Shown: positions 8,629 through 18,215 of the stretch, in pieces
How the letters are laid out: each line of letters begins with the position of its first letter
How positions within the stretch are numbered: position 1 is the first letter of the stretch
Source: CPC320 sp002336405
GTDB lineage: Bacteria > Pseudomonadota > Alphaproteobacteria > Rhodobacterales > Rhodobacteraceae
Direction: 5' to 3'
DNA: 64,000 bases
NCBI GenBank assembly: GCA_949372595.1
Contig: CASIAN010000016.1
Span: 1 to 64,000, forward strand
Program-made: the position numbers and the translations under genes
Notes under the pieces: generated by a model
Told to the model about the DNA's origin: nothing
The model's database searches: none
What the model saw: only the letters and a program-made list of their open reading frames with translations

Positions 8629-10671
8629 TTACTCGTCCAACCACCACTGCGAGGCGCGGTAAGGATAGGTCCGATAATACTCATAAGACTGGGTTTTGAA
8701 CTCAGTGAAGTTTTTCAGATTGTTGTTATGGTATATTGGCGCCGGTGCATTGACCGTGCCGATGAACAACAAATTTTCCACCATGTTTTTGACCATGTTT
8801 TCGCCCAGCACTTGGAATTCACTGCTGGCTTGATCAGCAGATTGAAACGCATTGAGATCGGCCATCAACTCTTTGACATAAGCTGGTGGTTCAACACCAG
8901 AGGCGCCTTCTGAATCCACCCACTCGGCCCAAAGCATCCCGTTACGAACACCAAAATAGTTCTCAAATGGCGGCACCCAAAGCTCGTTGTTGCCAAGAAC
9001 AATGGCCAAGGGCTGAGATTTGCGCCACATCACCACATCCAGTTGGTTGGAAGATTGCGCCGAGCGGTATTCATCTGGTGTGACCTCTTTGACCACAGAT
9101 TGGATGCCGACATCGGCCCAATACTGAGAGACCAATTCTACTGTTTGGCCTGCAATCCCTTGCGTCGAGAAGTTCATATTCAACACCAGTTTATCACCGC
9201 TTGGAAGCTCGCGGAAACCATCACCGTCGGTGTCCTTCATACCAATCTCATCCAGACGCGCATTTGCAGCGGCCGGATCATACTCGGTCATATAGTTCAT
9301 CCATTTGTCGTCGATAAACGCAGGCTTAGGAGAGAACCCAATATATTGCTGCGGTGTTCCCAGACCAAAGAACCCGACATCGTTAAGCTCGTTTCGATTG
9401 ATTGCGATAGACATTGCTTCGCGGAACTTCAGGTTGCCGAACACCTCACGCTTGGCAAGATCCGGATGGGTCACGTTGAACCCAAAGGATCCAATGGTAA
9501 TTTCCGGCTTTAAGTCGACCGTGTAATTGCCCTTTTCTTGATTTTCCAACAACAAAGGTGCAGACGCCAGTTGCAACGACTGCGCCTTGTAATCAACCTC
9601 GGCGTTCACCAGTTTGAGGATGCGCACTTCATTGTCGTTGATATAGACTTCGTCCTGCTCTCCGATATATGGCAACTGCTGGCCCGTAGGATCAACCTGA
9701 TGGAAATACGGATTTGCAACCAGATGACGCCCCTCGGTCGTGTCAGTCACATAGATATGGCTTTCCAAGGTTGGTGTCGTGCCGGCCGGCAACCCGGCAA
9801 CAAGGTCGGGCTTTGACAACATTGGGCTGGGCGTATCCGTCCAATCCGAATTGCCATAAAAAGCTTTGATCGCGTCATAGCCGTTTTCAAAGCCCAGACT
9901 TTGAGCCCTGGCGTCAGCGTCGGCATTGATCGTGGGGTGGAATTGACCCAAGAAATGCTTTGGCTGAAAGCCCTGAGAATAGTGCGTTGCAAAATGCGCC
10001 AGAAGCCCTGGCTTAGGGGCAGGCAAGTTGAAAACAACGGTCACATCATCAGGTGCGTCCACGGTCATGGCTTGGCCAGCAACCGTAGCGTAATCCTTTG
10101 GTTTTTCAAAAATATTGGTATCTAACATAATGTTGTCATACCAAAACTTCACATCTGCCGATGTGAAAGGCGCGCCATCCGACCAACGGTGCCCTTTACG
10201 TAAATGAAACGTCAGCTGGGTAAAATCGCTGTTCCATTTCCACGCTTTTGCAATATTGGGCACAATCGTCTGCAGATCATCGGAATACCGGACAAGGTTA
10301 ACATGCCGCACAGATAGGAAATCTGAGGTGCCGGCTTCCGTTGCATTAGACAACACGTCTAAAGTTCCACCGTATTTACCAACAGAACCGTACGGGACCA
10401 CCACAAGAGGTTCTGCAGGCAACCGGTCTGAGAGCGCAGGCAAAGCACCATTGCCCTGAATGCGGTCATTCAAGGCTGCAATTTCAGGATGTGCAGAAAA
10501 GCTCATGCTGCAGTTGGCTGCGGCTTCAAACGCGCTGAGTTCATATTGTTGCGGGTATGCACCTGGAGCGATGCCCATTGAATCAGCAACGCTGACTGCT
10601 GGGCAATTGGCTATGGCTGAGCCCGGCAGGGCGATCAGGGCCACGCCTGAAAGTAGAAGTTTTCTCATCAT
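8629..10671 (-). CDS. ABC transporter solute-binding protein, family 5
   Basis: 680 residues, long for family 5 (usually about 500-600). The N-terminus (MMRKLLLSGVALIALPGSAIA) is a signal peptide, placing the protein in the periplasm. The family core begins near YGGTLDVLSNATEAG and includes HLRKGHRWSDGAPFTSADV, the hallmark of peptide/nickel/opine binding proteins, and RKSQPLAIVLGN in the C-terminal lobe. About 80 residues precede the core. The ligand could be a peptide, opine or another bulky solute. First gene of the operon; the 0.85-kb region upstream should hold the promoter. Confidence 0.9.
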   Translation of the reverse strand: MMRKLLLSGVALIALPGSAIANCPAVSVADSMGIAPGAYPQQYELSAFEAAANCSMSFSAHPEIAALNDRIQGNGALPALSDRLPAEPLVVVPYGSVGKYGGTLDVLSNATEAGTSDFLSVRHVNLVRYSDDLQTIVPNIAKAWKWNSDFTQLTFHLRKGHRWSDGAPFTSADVKFWYDNIMLDTNIFEKPKDYATVAGQAMTVDAPDDVTVVFNLPAPKPGLLAHFATHYSQGFQPKHFLGQFHPTINADADARAQSLGFENGYDAIKAFYGNSDWTDTPSPMLSKPDLVAGLPAGTTPTLESHIYVTDTTEGRHLVANPYFHQVDPTGQQLPYIGEQDEVYINDNEVRILKLVNAEVDYKAQSLQLASAPLLLENQEKGNYTVDLKPEITIGSFGFNVTHPDLAKREVFGNLKFREAMSIAINRNELNDVGFFGLGTPQQYIGFSPKPAFIDDKWMNYMTEYDPAAANARLDEIGMKDTDGDGFRELPSGDKLVLNMNFSTQGIAGQTVELVSQYWADVGIQSVVKEVTPDEYRSAQSSNQLDVVMWRKSQPLAIVLGNNELWVPPFENYFGVRNGMLWAEWVDSEGASGVEPPAYVKELMADLNAFQSADQASSEFQVLGENMVKNMVENLLFIGTVNAPAPIYHNNNLKNFTEFKTQSYEYYRTYPYRASQWWLDE

Positions 10672-11524
10672 ATCTCCTTGTTGATTTTTTACGTTTTTTT
10701 ATTGCAAGCCACATGTAGTTACATTTACGAAGCCATCGGTGGCTATATCTTGGATACGGGTTGATTTATTTCATGTAAATCAAACTAAGCACTGCATTCT
10801 GAAACTTCACTGATTCAGCGCTACCGCTACTTCACGGTATTTCCCGAGTGTAACATGGCGATGACGCTCTGTAATTGCTTATTTGAATCGGGGGATTCAG
10901 CGGCAAATTTAAAGCAGTGATTTGTGCAAAATGGCGCAAGTTGCAAAAATTATCATAACCGATTGTAAGCTTTCTTGTTGATGCTCCTTTCATTAACGGC
11001 TTGGAGGTTCTGGTCAAGTTACACCCAGTTTGCTTCGCCGCGTGGACAGATGAGATACGAAATGAAAACTATGATCAAGTGCTTTTAATTGAACTCCAAA
11101 CAGAACCTGTCGAAACTGCTTAAAGTTATTGTCAAAAATCGCTCTAAACCAATCATACTTTCGCGTCAAAATAATCCGATTACTTGAAATTATTGCAAAA
11201 AAACCAACAAACGCATGAAAAAATATCGCCCTAGCAGGTAAAAAATATCGAGAGAGTTACACCCATCCCTTAGATACTGGAAACAGGTTTAAGTCTATTA
11301 TTGAAAACGTAACAGGAACTGGCCTGAGATTAATAGCCGATTCCCAAACTGCCAGCACCCGGTTTGCAAAGTGCATCACACTTAAAAGTCCGCCATCGGC
11401 AAACTTTAAGATCAATGGCTTGTGCACATTTTTGAGGTATCTCGGACAAACATTCCCAAATTGATCTACCAGATTTTTTTTGACATCCCACTCTATTCAC
11501 ACCGCCTAATCATTTGGCTGGTTG
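10672..11524. other. non-coding, AT-rich upstream region
   Basis: About 850 bases between the binding-protein gene start and the IS481-type remnant. No frame here has recognisable protein features. The stretch is AT-rich, and the promoter of the minus-strand transporter operon must lie in its left part. The word GTTACACCCA occurs twice (near 11018 and 11264); no function is assigned. Confidence 0.5.
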
Positions 11525-12473
11525 TCACATCCCGTGAGGTGGTATGGCTGTTTGGTAAACAATTGCCAGTTTGCGTTTGTGCCGTTGTTTCATGGCTTGC
11601 AAGGGCGTTTTGCTGCCTAAGGCTGATTGTGCAAGCGGGTGGTTATTAAGCCAGACACCGCGGTTCAGCATCGTCCCCAGCTTTTCGCCTGATCGAGCAT
11701 GGTGACGTACTCGCTGCGGCCGTTGAACCGCTCAACCATGCCGTTGGTTTGCGGTGGTCTTGGTGGGGTCAGCCGGTATTCAATACCGAGAGTTGAGCAA
11801 AGCGTGCCAAACGCGTTCTGTCGTGTTAAGGCGTGCCAGCGCAAACCGAAAAGGCGGTCGGTGGACGCCTTGCCATAATCGGTTAAAATGGTGCGGATAC
11901 GGATTGGACGTGTCCGTTCCAGATCGCCTAGAAAGCGCCAGGCATTGGCGGCTGTCTTGTGGCGATACATGGCAATGAAGACCCGCCGGTTGGCCCCCTG
12001 TCGATTGTCACAAAGAGATAGCCCCGCGACGTTTCATTGGCCATGTGTGGCGGGTATTTCACGTCAATGTGGATATGTCCGGGCTCAAATGCTTTCAAGC
12101 CAATGTGCTTAGGTGTGTCATCCTTGGCTTTACGATCACGAAGATGTCCCACTCCATGCCGACATAGACAACGATCTAAACCCGAACGAGACATAGCCAG
12201 GTTCAGAAACTCGCGCACTACAGCCAAGAGATCGTCTAGCGACACCCGTTGCGTTTTGCGCAGTGCATCTGCCACAGCCTCTTGCGCTGTGGTCAGGGTG
12301 GTCTGAAAGCGTTGGGGGTGGGGAGGGTGGCTGCGATCCTGAACCCGTCGCGTTTGCGCCATTTCCAGACAGTCTGTTCAATGGTTGCGTGGCGTTCTGC
12401 CAAGACCCACGCAGGTTCATTCCTCGCCTGAATGGCCGCCCGGGTCTTTGGTGTCGTTGTCGCTTGGCTATGA
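11525..12473 (-). mobile_element. IS481-type transposase, degraded
   Basis: Reading leftward, the trace contains NEPAWVLAERHATIEQT and VWKWRKRDGF (helix-turn-helix part), then in another frame SLDDLLAVVREFLN and HIHIDVKYPPHMANETSRG, then a further frame with the integrase core (NAWRFLGDLERTRPIRIR, then LTPPRPPQTNGMVERFNGR), and at the 3' end SALGSKTPLQAMKQRHKRK before a stop at 11525-11527. At least three frameshifts and an internal deletion after ERFNGR remove activity. The DDE residues are split: the first Asp (HIDVKY) is in one frame, and the second Asp (TILTDYGK) and the Glu (ERFNGR) in another. No clear terminal inverted repeats were found. Confidence 0.8.
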
Positions 12474-12994
12474 CGTCAAACAAACATTAGTGTCGCCCGT
12501 CTGAAAATTCCCCCAGTACCGATCTTGCCAGAAAAGCGCAGAACGACGGGGGTCTATGTGATCATCTGGGATGGAACAGATAGTCATCAATTTATTGGTA
12601 TTTAGAGATATTGTCGCCACTGTCACCACTGTTGGCATTTACAGCAAATTTTATTATTCTGATTTCACTTACCGACGGAGAAACCCTATATTTAATCTCC
12701 AAACCACGCGTCACTCAGAAGTAAATTAAATTGTATTCTTCACAAGTTATTCAGATAAAAATGCCATCACCTCTCGCACCTATTGTCGAATGTTTGAGGC
12801 ATTGTAAGACGCGGGTCTTTTGTTTTTTGGCTCTATACAGTGATCAGCTTTATGTTGGTCGCTTTGACATCAGTATTTGCATAATGCGGGATGCAGTTTC
12901 GGAAAAGCAAAAATAATTGCACCTGAAATAAATTCATCACTGGACCATCTGCGCTTGATTTTTTATCATTTTAATACTGGTAAGGAATTAACTC
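12474..12994. other. AT-rich intergenic region before the phosphohydrolase gene
   Basis: About 520 bases without a convincing gene, increasingly AT-rich toward 12995. It should carry the promoter of the downstream hydrolase. The sequence just before the start contains AAGGAA as a ribosome binding site. Nothing else is recognised. Confidence 0.5.
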
Positions 12995-14521
12995 ATGTCT
13001 CAGAATCGCAATATCCTATTTATTGTCATTGATCAGTTGAGGGCCGACTGCTTGACAGGCGCCTTGGCAGAGCATGTAAAACTGCCTAATCTTCGCCAGT
13101 TTATGAAGGAAGGGGTGACGTTCAAACAACATTTCTCCGTTACCAACCCTTGCGGTCCCTCACGTGCCTCCCTTTTGACGGGTCAATATGCGATGAACCA
13201 CCGTTCGGTAAGGAACGGCACACCATTGCGGCATGACACACCAAATTTAGCAACTGAGCTGCGAAAGTCGGGCTATTTGCCGATGTTATTTGGCTATACC
13301 GACACCTCAGTTGATCCGCGCGTCTATCCGGCAGAAGATCCGGCGCTTAAGTGCATAGAATACGTCATGCCGGGCTTTCATGAAATGCTGGAAATGCGGT
13401 CAGAGAAATCATACCCTTGGGTGTCTCATCTGGCCGCACGAGGCTATCAGTTTGAGACATGGGATGAATTATACACACCGACTTCGCCGGTTGGGAGTGT
13501 TCCAAAACTGAACGATCCCGCGCTTTATGAAGCGCAAGACAGCGATACAGCCTTTCTGACCGACGCCTTTTTGGCCAACAGCGCGTCACGCCAGCAAGGC
13601 AATTGGTTCACCCATTTGACCTATATTCGCCCTCATCCGCCTCTGGTTGCACCTGCACCCTATAATGCGCTCTATCACCCTTCGAAATTACCGCTGCCAA
13701 AACGCTTGCAAACGCGCGCTTTAGAGGAACAGGTTCATCCCTTTTTTGGTCCAATGTTGCAGCATGCGACACCGAAAAAATTTGTACATGGGTTTTCTGA
13801 CCTCGACCAAAGCGACGAGACTGTGCAAACGCTCCGCGCGATCTATCTGGGGTTGGCCAGCGAAGTCGATCATCATATCGGTCGGGTGATCACGGATCTG
13901 AAATCAAAAGGGCAATATGATGATACTCTTATCATTATCACGGCTGATCATGGCGAAATGTTGGGCGATCGTCATGCTTGGGGAAAGATGACGGTCTATG
14001 AAGCGGCTTACAATACGCCGCTTATCGTCAAGGTTCCTAACAATGACGCTTGGGCAGGTCATGAGGTGACCACGCCCACTGAAAGTATTGATATAACTCC
14101 GACTATCTTGGACTGGATCGGGCGAGAGGCGCCCACTTCTATGGACGGTCGTTCTTTGCTGCCATTACTAAGAGGTGCCGTGCCATCAGATTGGCGCAGC
14201 GCAACGTTTTCGGAACTTGATTTTGGTGACCCTGTGAGCCCGACACTTTGGCAAACAATGCTTGGCACAAATCTGCGCGACTCTTGTCTTAGTATTTTGC
14301 GTGACGAGCGATTTACATTGGTCGAGTTCGCAGCTGATCTGCCGCCCCTGCTATTTGATCATAAGGCAGAGGGAGAGGAGAAAAACGTCGCTATGCAAGC
14401 GGAATATGCTTCGGATCTTGCTAGGATGTCTCGGCAAATGCTGCGATTCCGCATGCAACACACAGATCAAACGCTGTCTTCGGCGGCCATTACCCCCGAA
14501 GGTGTTAAGTGGCACCGCTGA
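12995..14521 (+). CDS. phosphonate monoester hydrolase / sulfatase-family hydrolase
   Basis: 508 residues of the alkaline phosphatase/sulfatase superfamily. NILFIVIDQLRAD at the N-terminus supplies the first metal ligand, and the formylglycine motif C-x-P-x-R is present as CGPSR at residues 53-57, followed by ASLLTGQYAMNHRSV. ITADHGEMLGDRHAWGK gives the second metal-binding region. The text after the nucleophile (MNHRSVRNGTPL, then GYTDTSVDPR) and the C-terminal RMQHTDQTL resemble Rhizobium phosphonate monoester hydrolase, which cleaves phosphonate monoesters and phosphodiesters, more than arylsulfatases. Activity would need a formylglycine-generating enzyme elsewhere. No signal peptide is visible, so it should be cytoplasmic. 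Start supported by AAGGAAT about 10 bases upstream. Confidence 0.85.
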   Translation: MSQNRNILFIVIDQLRADCLTGALAEHVKLPNLRQFMKEGVTFKQHFSVTNPCGPSRASLLTGQYAMNHRSVRNGTPLRHDTPNLATELRKSGYLPMLFGYTDTSVDPRVYPAEDPALKCIEYVMPGFHEMLEMRSEKSYPWVSHLAARGYQFETWDELYTPTSPVGSVPKLNDPALYEAQDSDTAFLTDAFLANSASRQQGNWFTHLTYIRPHPPLVAPAPYNALYHPSKLPLPKRLQTRALEEQVHPFFGPMLQHATPKKFVHGFSDLDQSDETVQTLRAIYLGLASEVDHHIGRVITDLKSKGQYDDTLIIITADHGEMLGDRHAWGKMTVYEAAYNTPLIVKVPNNDAWAGHEVTTPTESIDITPTILDWIGREAPTSMDGRSLLPLLRGAVPSDWRSATFSELDFGDPVSPTLWQTMLGTNLRDSCLSILRDERFTLVEFAADLPPLLFDHKAEGEEKNVAMQAEYASDLARMSRQMLRFRMQHTDQTLSSAAITPEGVKWHR

Positions 14522-14815
14522 CATTGGGCCTTTGCAGAAGCTAACAGTTGCCACTACACAGATCGCCGTTCGCCCCGCGATCATGTCTTTATCTAGCAGT
14601 TGACCTGCCCCCCCCAAAAAAATCTGTCCCAACGATGTAGAGCCTGCTCAACCTTGTTAAAGCAGCAAGCAAATGCGAAAGAGCGGTTTTACAGAGGCGT
14701 ACATACCCAGCGTGCGAAGGTCTGGCCCTTTGAGAATACTTAACAGTTTCATAGACCCCAGAATAGTCTATAGATTCATAATGGCATGTTTACGCCGAAA
14801 AATGGGCAGACGATC

Positions 14816-15784
14816 ATGACTGGCAGACTTCACTTTGCACAGTTGAAACCGTTTCTCGCTGTTGTACGCACCGGAGGCATCGGCCGCGCAGCGGGACAAT
14901 TGAATTTGACCCAACCCGCTGTCACAACACGCATAAAAAATTTATAACAGGCATTGTCCGCAACCTTGTTTGAACGTCGGAATGCCAGTCTGCATTTGAC
15001 CAAACGCGGAGAATTACTGTTGCGGCATGCGGAGCAATTTGTACATCTTGCTGAATTGGTCGACCGCGATGTGACCGATCCCCAAGGCGCAGAGGGCCAC
15101 CTGCAGCTGGGGGTCTCAGAGACCATCGCACAGTGTTGGCTGCCCGAGTTAATCAAAAAGCTAAGCCACATCTATCCAAACCTCGCAGTGGAAATAAATG
15201 TTGATATTTTCACTGTGTTGAGAGAAGCCCTGTTGAACCAAGAGATAGATTTGGCAATCCTACTGGGTCCGATCTTAGAGTTTTCAGTTGATAATATTAA
15301 GCTGCCCGCGTTTGAGTTGGCTTGGTATATCGGGTCGGTACATGGCGACCCGAACGGCACATTTCCCAAACTTCCGGTGGCGACCTTCGCCCGGAACACA
15401 TGACCATACAGGGAAATTAAATCGTCCTTATTTAAAAGAGTTGGTGCCGACGTACGGATTTTTTCATCCTCCAGCCTTTCGGCCTGTTTTCGGTTGGTAG
15501 AAACTGGGGTCTGTGTCGGCGCCCTGCCCAGAGCACTGGCGCGCAGCTATTTACAAAAAGGGACGATCAAAGCGTTTGACCCCGGTTGGGCACCAAACCC
15601 CCTAAGGTATACGGCGTCATATCGGGCAGATCCTAAAAGCCATATGACCGAAGCCACGGCACTGTATGCTTTGTCCGTTTCTCAGAAATATAGTAATAAA
15701 AAAATTAATGGAATTGTGAACAAATATTCAATTTTATTTTATGTATTTTTGAAGGCTAGTGTTTGCGTACGAAAAATTCACTAA
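14816..15784 (+). pseudogene. LysR-family regulator, broken
   Basis: From ATG 14816 the frame reads FAQLKPFLAVVRTGGIGRAA and LNLTQPAVTTRIKNL, a LysR helix-turn-helix, then an in-frame TAA at 14945-14947 where Glu is expected, and continues in the same frame as ATLFERRNASLHLTKRGELL and the effector-binding domain (HLQLGVSETIAQCWLPEL). The frame ends at ATFARNT near 15401; the C-terminal part resumes in another frame as VCVGALPRALARSYLQKG and runs to 15784. One nonsense change plus at least one frameshift inactivate it. It lies next to the D-glutamate cyclase-like gene and the TRAP genes and was probably their regulator. Confidence 0.85.
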
Positions 15785-16824
15785 ACATAAATGAAAACAC
15801 CCTCAGTCACGACCAATTGTTGAGCCTAGATATTTTGGAACAACGCGCCGCAATAAGAGCAAACATATACACCGGACATACAGCGGGCCTAGGAGCCGCA
15901 AAACTTCAAGCCAATCTAGCTATTATCCCTGAAGAATTTGCACTGGATTTCATGAGATTTTGCCAACGAAACCCCAAACCTTGTCCGGTTTCGGGGGTTT
16001 CTGAGACGGGCAATCCGATGATGATCACGCTGGGTGAAGACATAGATATTCGCAGTGATATGCCCTGTTACAACATCTACCGTGACGGGCTGTTAGCAGA
16101 GCAGCGGCAGAATTTATCGCAGTTGTGGCAAGAGGATTACGTCTCTTTTGCCCTTGGCTGTTCGTTTACCTTCGAACATGCAGCCATGCACGCAGGTATC
16201 AGAATGTGGCATATCGAAAACAACACAACCGTACCGATGTTTCAAACCAACATAGACTGTGTTCCAGCTGGCAGGTTTTCGGGCAAGATGGTGGTCAGTA
16301 TGCGCGCCATTCCCACCCATCAGGTCGACCAAGTCATCGCAATCTCAGATCGATACCCGCTGGCCCATGGCGCACCAATCCATATCGGCACGCCCGCTGA
16401 AATTGGAATACCAGACATCAACCAGCCGCAATGGGGTGACCCCGCCCCAGTGGACGATGGCCATATTCCGGTATTCTGGGCCTGCGGGGTCACCCCACAA
16501 AACGCCATGCGCAATGCGCATATTCCAGTAGTTATCACTCACAAGCCCGGGTGTATGTTAATTACTGACATCGACGAATACGCTAAAACCCCATCATCAA
16601 AAATCAGGGAGAGAATAATGAAAAAGACGCTCACAATAATGGCCGCCGCGCTGGCACTTTCAGGGACCTTTGTGGCCGCCGACAGCCCAGTGGTTTTAAA
16701 AGCTGTCGGAACTTGGTCCAGCTTAACCAATTTCAAAAAACACGAGGGGCCTTTTTTCAACCAACGGCTGGCAGAAGCCTCTGGCGGCCAGATTGCGGGT
16801 GATAAAAATCCCAGTCCGGCCTAG
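15763..16824 (+). CDS. D-glutamate cyclase-like protein (DUF1445) with stop-loss extension into dctP
   Basis: Residues 1 to about 275 match the DUF1445/YcsI family, which includes D-glutamate cyclase (D-glutamate to 5-oxo-D-proline): YTGHTAGLGAAKLQANLAI, FCQRNPKPCPVSGVSE, DIDIRSDMPCY, FALGCSFTFEHA and PVFWACGVTPQ are family signatures. Family members end shortly after GCMLITD; here the frame runs on through the next gene's ribosome binding site (AGGGAGAG) into the dctP signal peptide and stops only at 16824, giving 353 residues. An indel near 16580 would explain this, since a TAA lies one frame away. The enzyme domain looks intact. The start is uncertain: 15763 is a TTG and overlaps the end of the broken LysR gene. 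Confidence 0.75.
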   Translation: MRTKNSLNINENTLSHDQLLSLDILEQRAAIRANIYTGHTAGLGAAKLQANLAIIPEEFALDFMRFCQRNPKPCPVSGVSETGNPMMITLGEDIDIRSDMPCYNIYRDGLLAEQRQNLSQLWQEDYVSFALGCSFTFEHAAMHAGIRMWHIENNTTVPMFQTNIDCVPAGRFSGKMVVSMRAIPTHQVDQVIAISDRYPLAHGAPIHIGTPAEIGIPDINQPQWGDPAPVDDGHIPVFWACGVTPQNAMRNAHIPVVITHKPGCMLITDIDEYAKTPSSKIRERIMKKTLTIMAAALALSGTFVAADSPVVLKAVGTWSSLTNFKKHEGPFFNQRLAEASGGQIAGDKNPSPA

Positions 16825-17656
16825 GCCTTAAAGGCTTTGAAATCATGCGTCTCGTCAAGAACGGCGTGTTTGATTTTGCCTTTGGTCTGCTCGGATACGT
16901 CGCGGCAGAAAATGCGATCTTTGAAGGTGCGGACCTGTCATCAGTGACGCAGGATATTGAAACTGAGCGCAAAGTGGCAGAGGCCTATTTCCCAACTTTG
17001 GAAAAGGCTTTTGAAGAGATTTATAATGCCAAACTTCTGATGCTTTATCCCTTTCCCAGCCAAACACTGTTGTGCAATGCAGAGATCAACAGCATCGGTG
17101 ACCTGAGTGGCAAGAAAATTCGAGTATATGCCACGACTTTGGGCGATTTTGTCGAGGGTGCGAGCGGCACATCGGTAACGGTGCCGTTCGGGGAGGTGAT
17201 TCCAGCGCTTTAAAAGGCGTGGTTGATTGTGGTATCACTGGCACCAAGTCAGCCTATTCAGCCAATTGGCAGCAGGTTGCGACCCATGCCTATACGTTGC
17301 GCGTGGGTTGGGGCCTGGCCTTTGGTGCGATGAATATGGATAAATGGAATTCCATGACCACGGCGCAACAAGAGATCATGACCACAGAACTTGACGCCTT
17401 GAACGAGAGTATGTGGGCAGAAACCGCAACTGAAGATGAAGTGGCAATCTCGTGCATCACCGGCGGCGACTGCGCCATTGGTGGAAAAGGGGCGATGAAG
17501 CTGGTCACACCGTCGGCAGATGATCTCGCGTTGCGCGATAAAATTACCACAGAAGTCGTTCTCAAGCGCCGGGCCAAGCGTTGTGGAGCTGACTGCGCTG
17601 CCAGCTGGAACGCAACCGTGGGTCAAATCCTAGGCATGACTGCCAAAGCAGACTAA
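16618..17656 (+). pseudogene. dctP: TRAP transporter solute-binding protein DctP, broken
   Basis: ATG 16618 begins a typical signal peptide (MKKTLTIMAAALALSGTFVA) behind a good ribosome binding site. The frame stops at 16822-16824 and resumes in another frame at about 16825 (GFEIMRLVKNGVFDFAFGL to VTVPFGEVIPAL), which ends at a TAA at about 17211. The last part, again in a shifted frame, begins KGVVDCGITGTKSAYS and ends GQILGMTAKAD at 17656. Together they form a complete DctP-family periplasmic protein, so two frameshifts inactivate it. The central signature around SGKKIRVYATTLGDFVE contains the Arg that usually binds the ligand carboxylate. The ligand was probably an organic or amino acid related to the flanking cyclase and oxoprolinase. 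Confidence 0.85.
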
Positions 17657-17851
17657 GGTACTGATTAGTCATTGGGCGGCCAGTCTCTAAGGCATTGGCC
17701 GCCCAAATTGTATTGATGGGGTCACAAAGGGAGCGTAAAGATGTTGGAAAAACACTATTTGCAACCCGCAAGCTTAGTCTTTGGATGACTTGGTTTGGCG
17801 GCGCTTTGATTGTTTTATCGGCCTTTTTGGTGACCTTGGAAATTTTTTACG

Positions 17852-18212
17852 TAAATTGTTTAATATTTCTTTGGGTGGGGCGGATGAACTGTCTGGCTAC
17901 GGTTTTGGCGTCGCCACCACATTTGCGCTGTCTTTTGCCCTCCTTGAACGGGCGCATATCCGGGTCGATGCTCTGATTGCGGTTCTGCCGAAACGGCTGC
18001 ATGTAGCAATCAATTTTCTTGGATTGTGGCTCTTAATTGGCTTTGCTTTCATCCTCACCGCGATGGTCTGGAGCATGGTAGCAGACACCTTAACCCATGG
18101 ATCACGTTCCATCACGCCCATGCGGGTGCCGTTGATGATCCCACAACTGCCATGGTTATTTGGCTGGGTGTTTTTTGTCTTCACCGGGATGCTGATTACT
18201 CTGGTCTCGCTG
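17852..18212 (+). repeat. 361-bp direct repeat, left copy
   Basis: Positions 17852-18212 are identical to 19425-19785 (constant offset 1573). The copy begins TAAATTGTTTAAT and ends CTGGTCTCGCTG within dctQ. The base before (G at 17851 versus T at 19424) and after (G at 18213 versus C at 19786) differ, fixing the limits. It abuts the left end of the IS630 element with only one G between. Confidence 0.9.
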
Positions 18213-18215
18213 GTA

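Noticed and set aside
10832..11017. 61-codon minus-strand frame upstream of the binding-protein gene
   Set aside because: No ribosome binding site or similarity; lies in an AT-rich promoter region.
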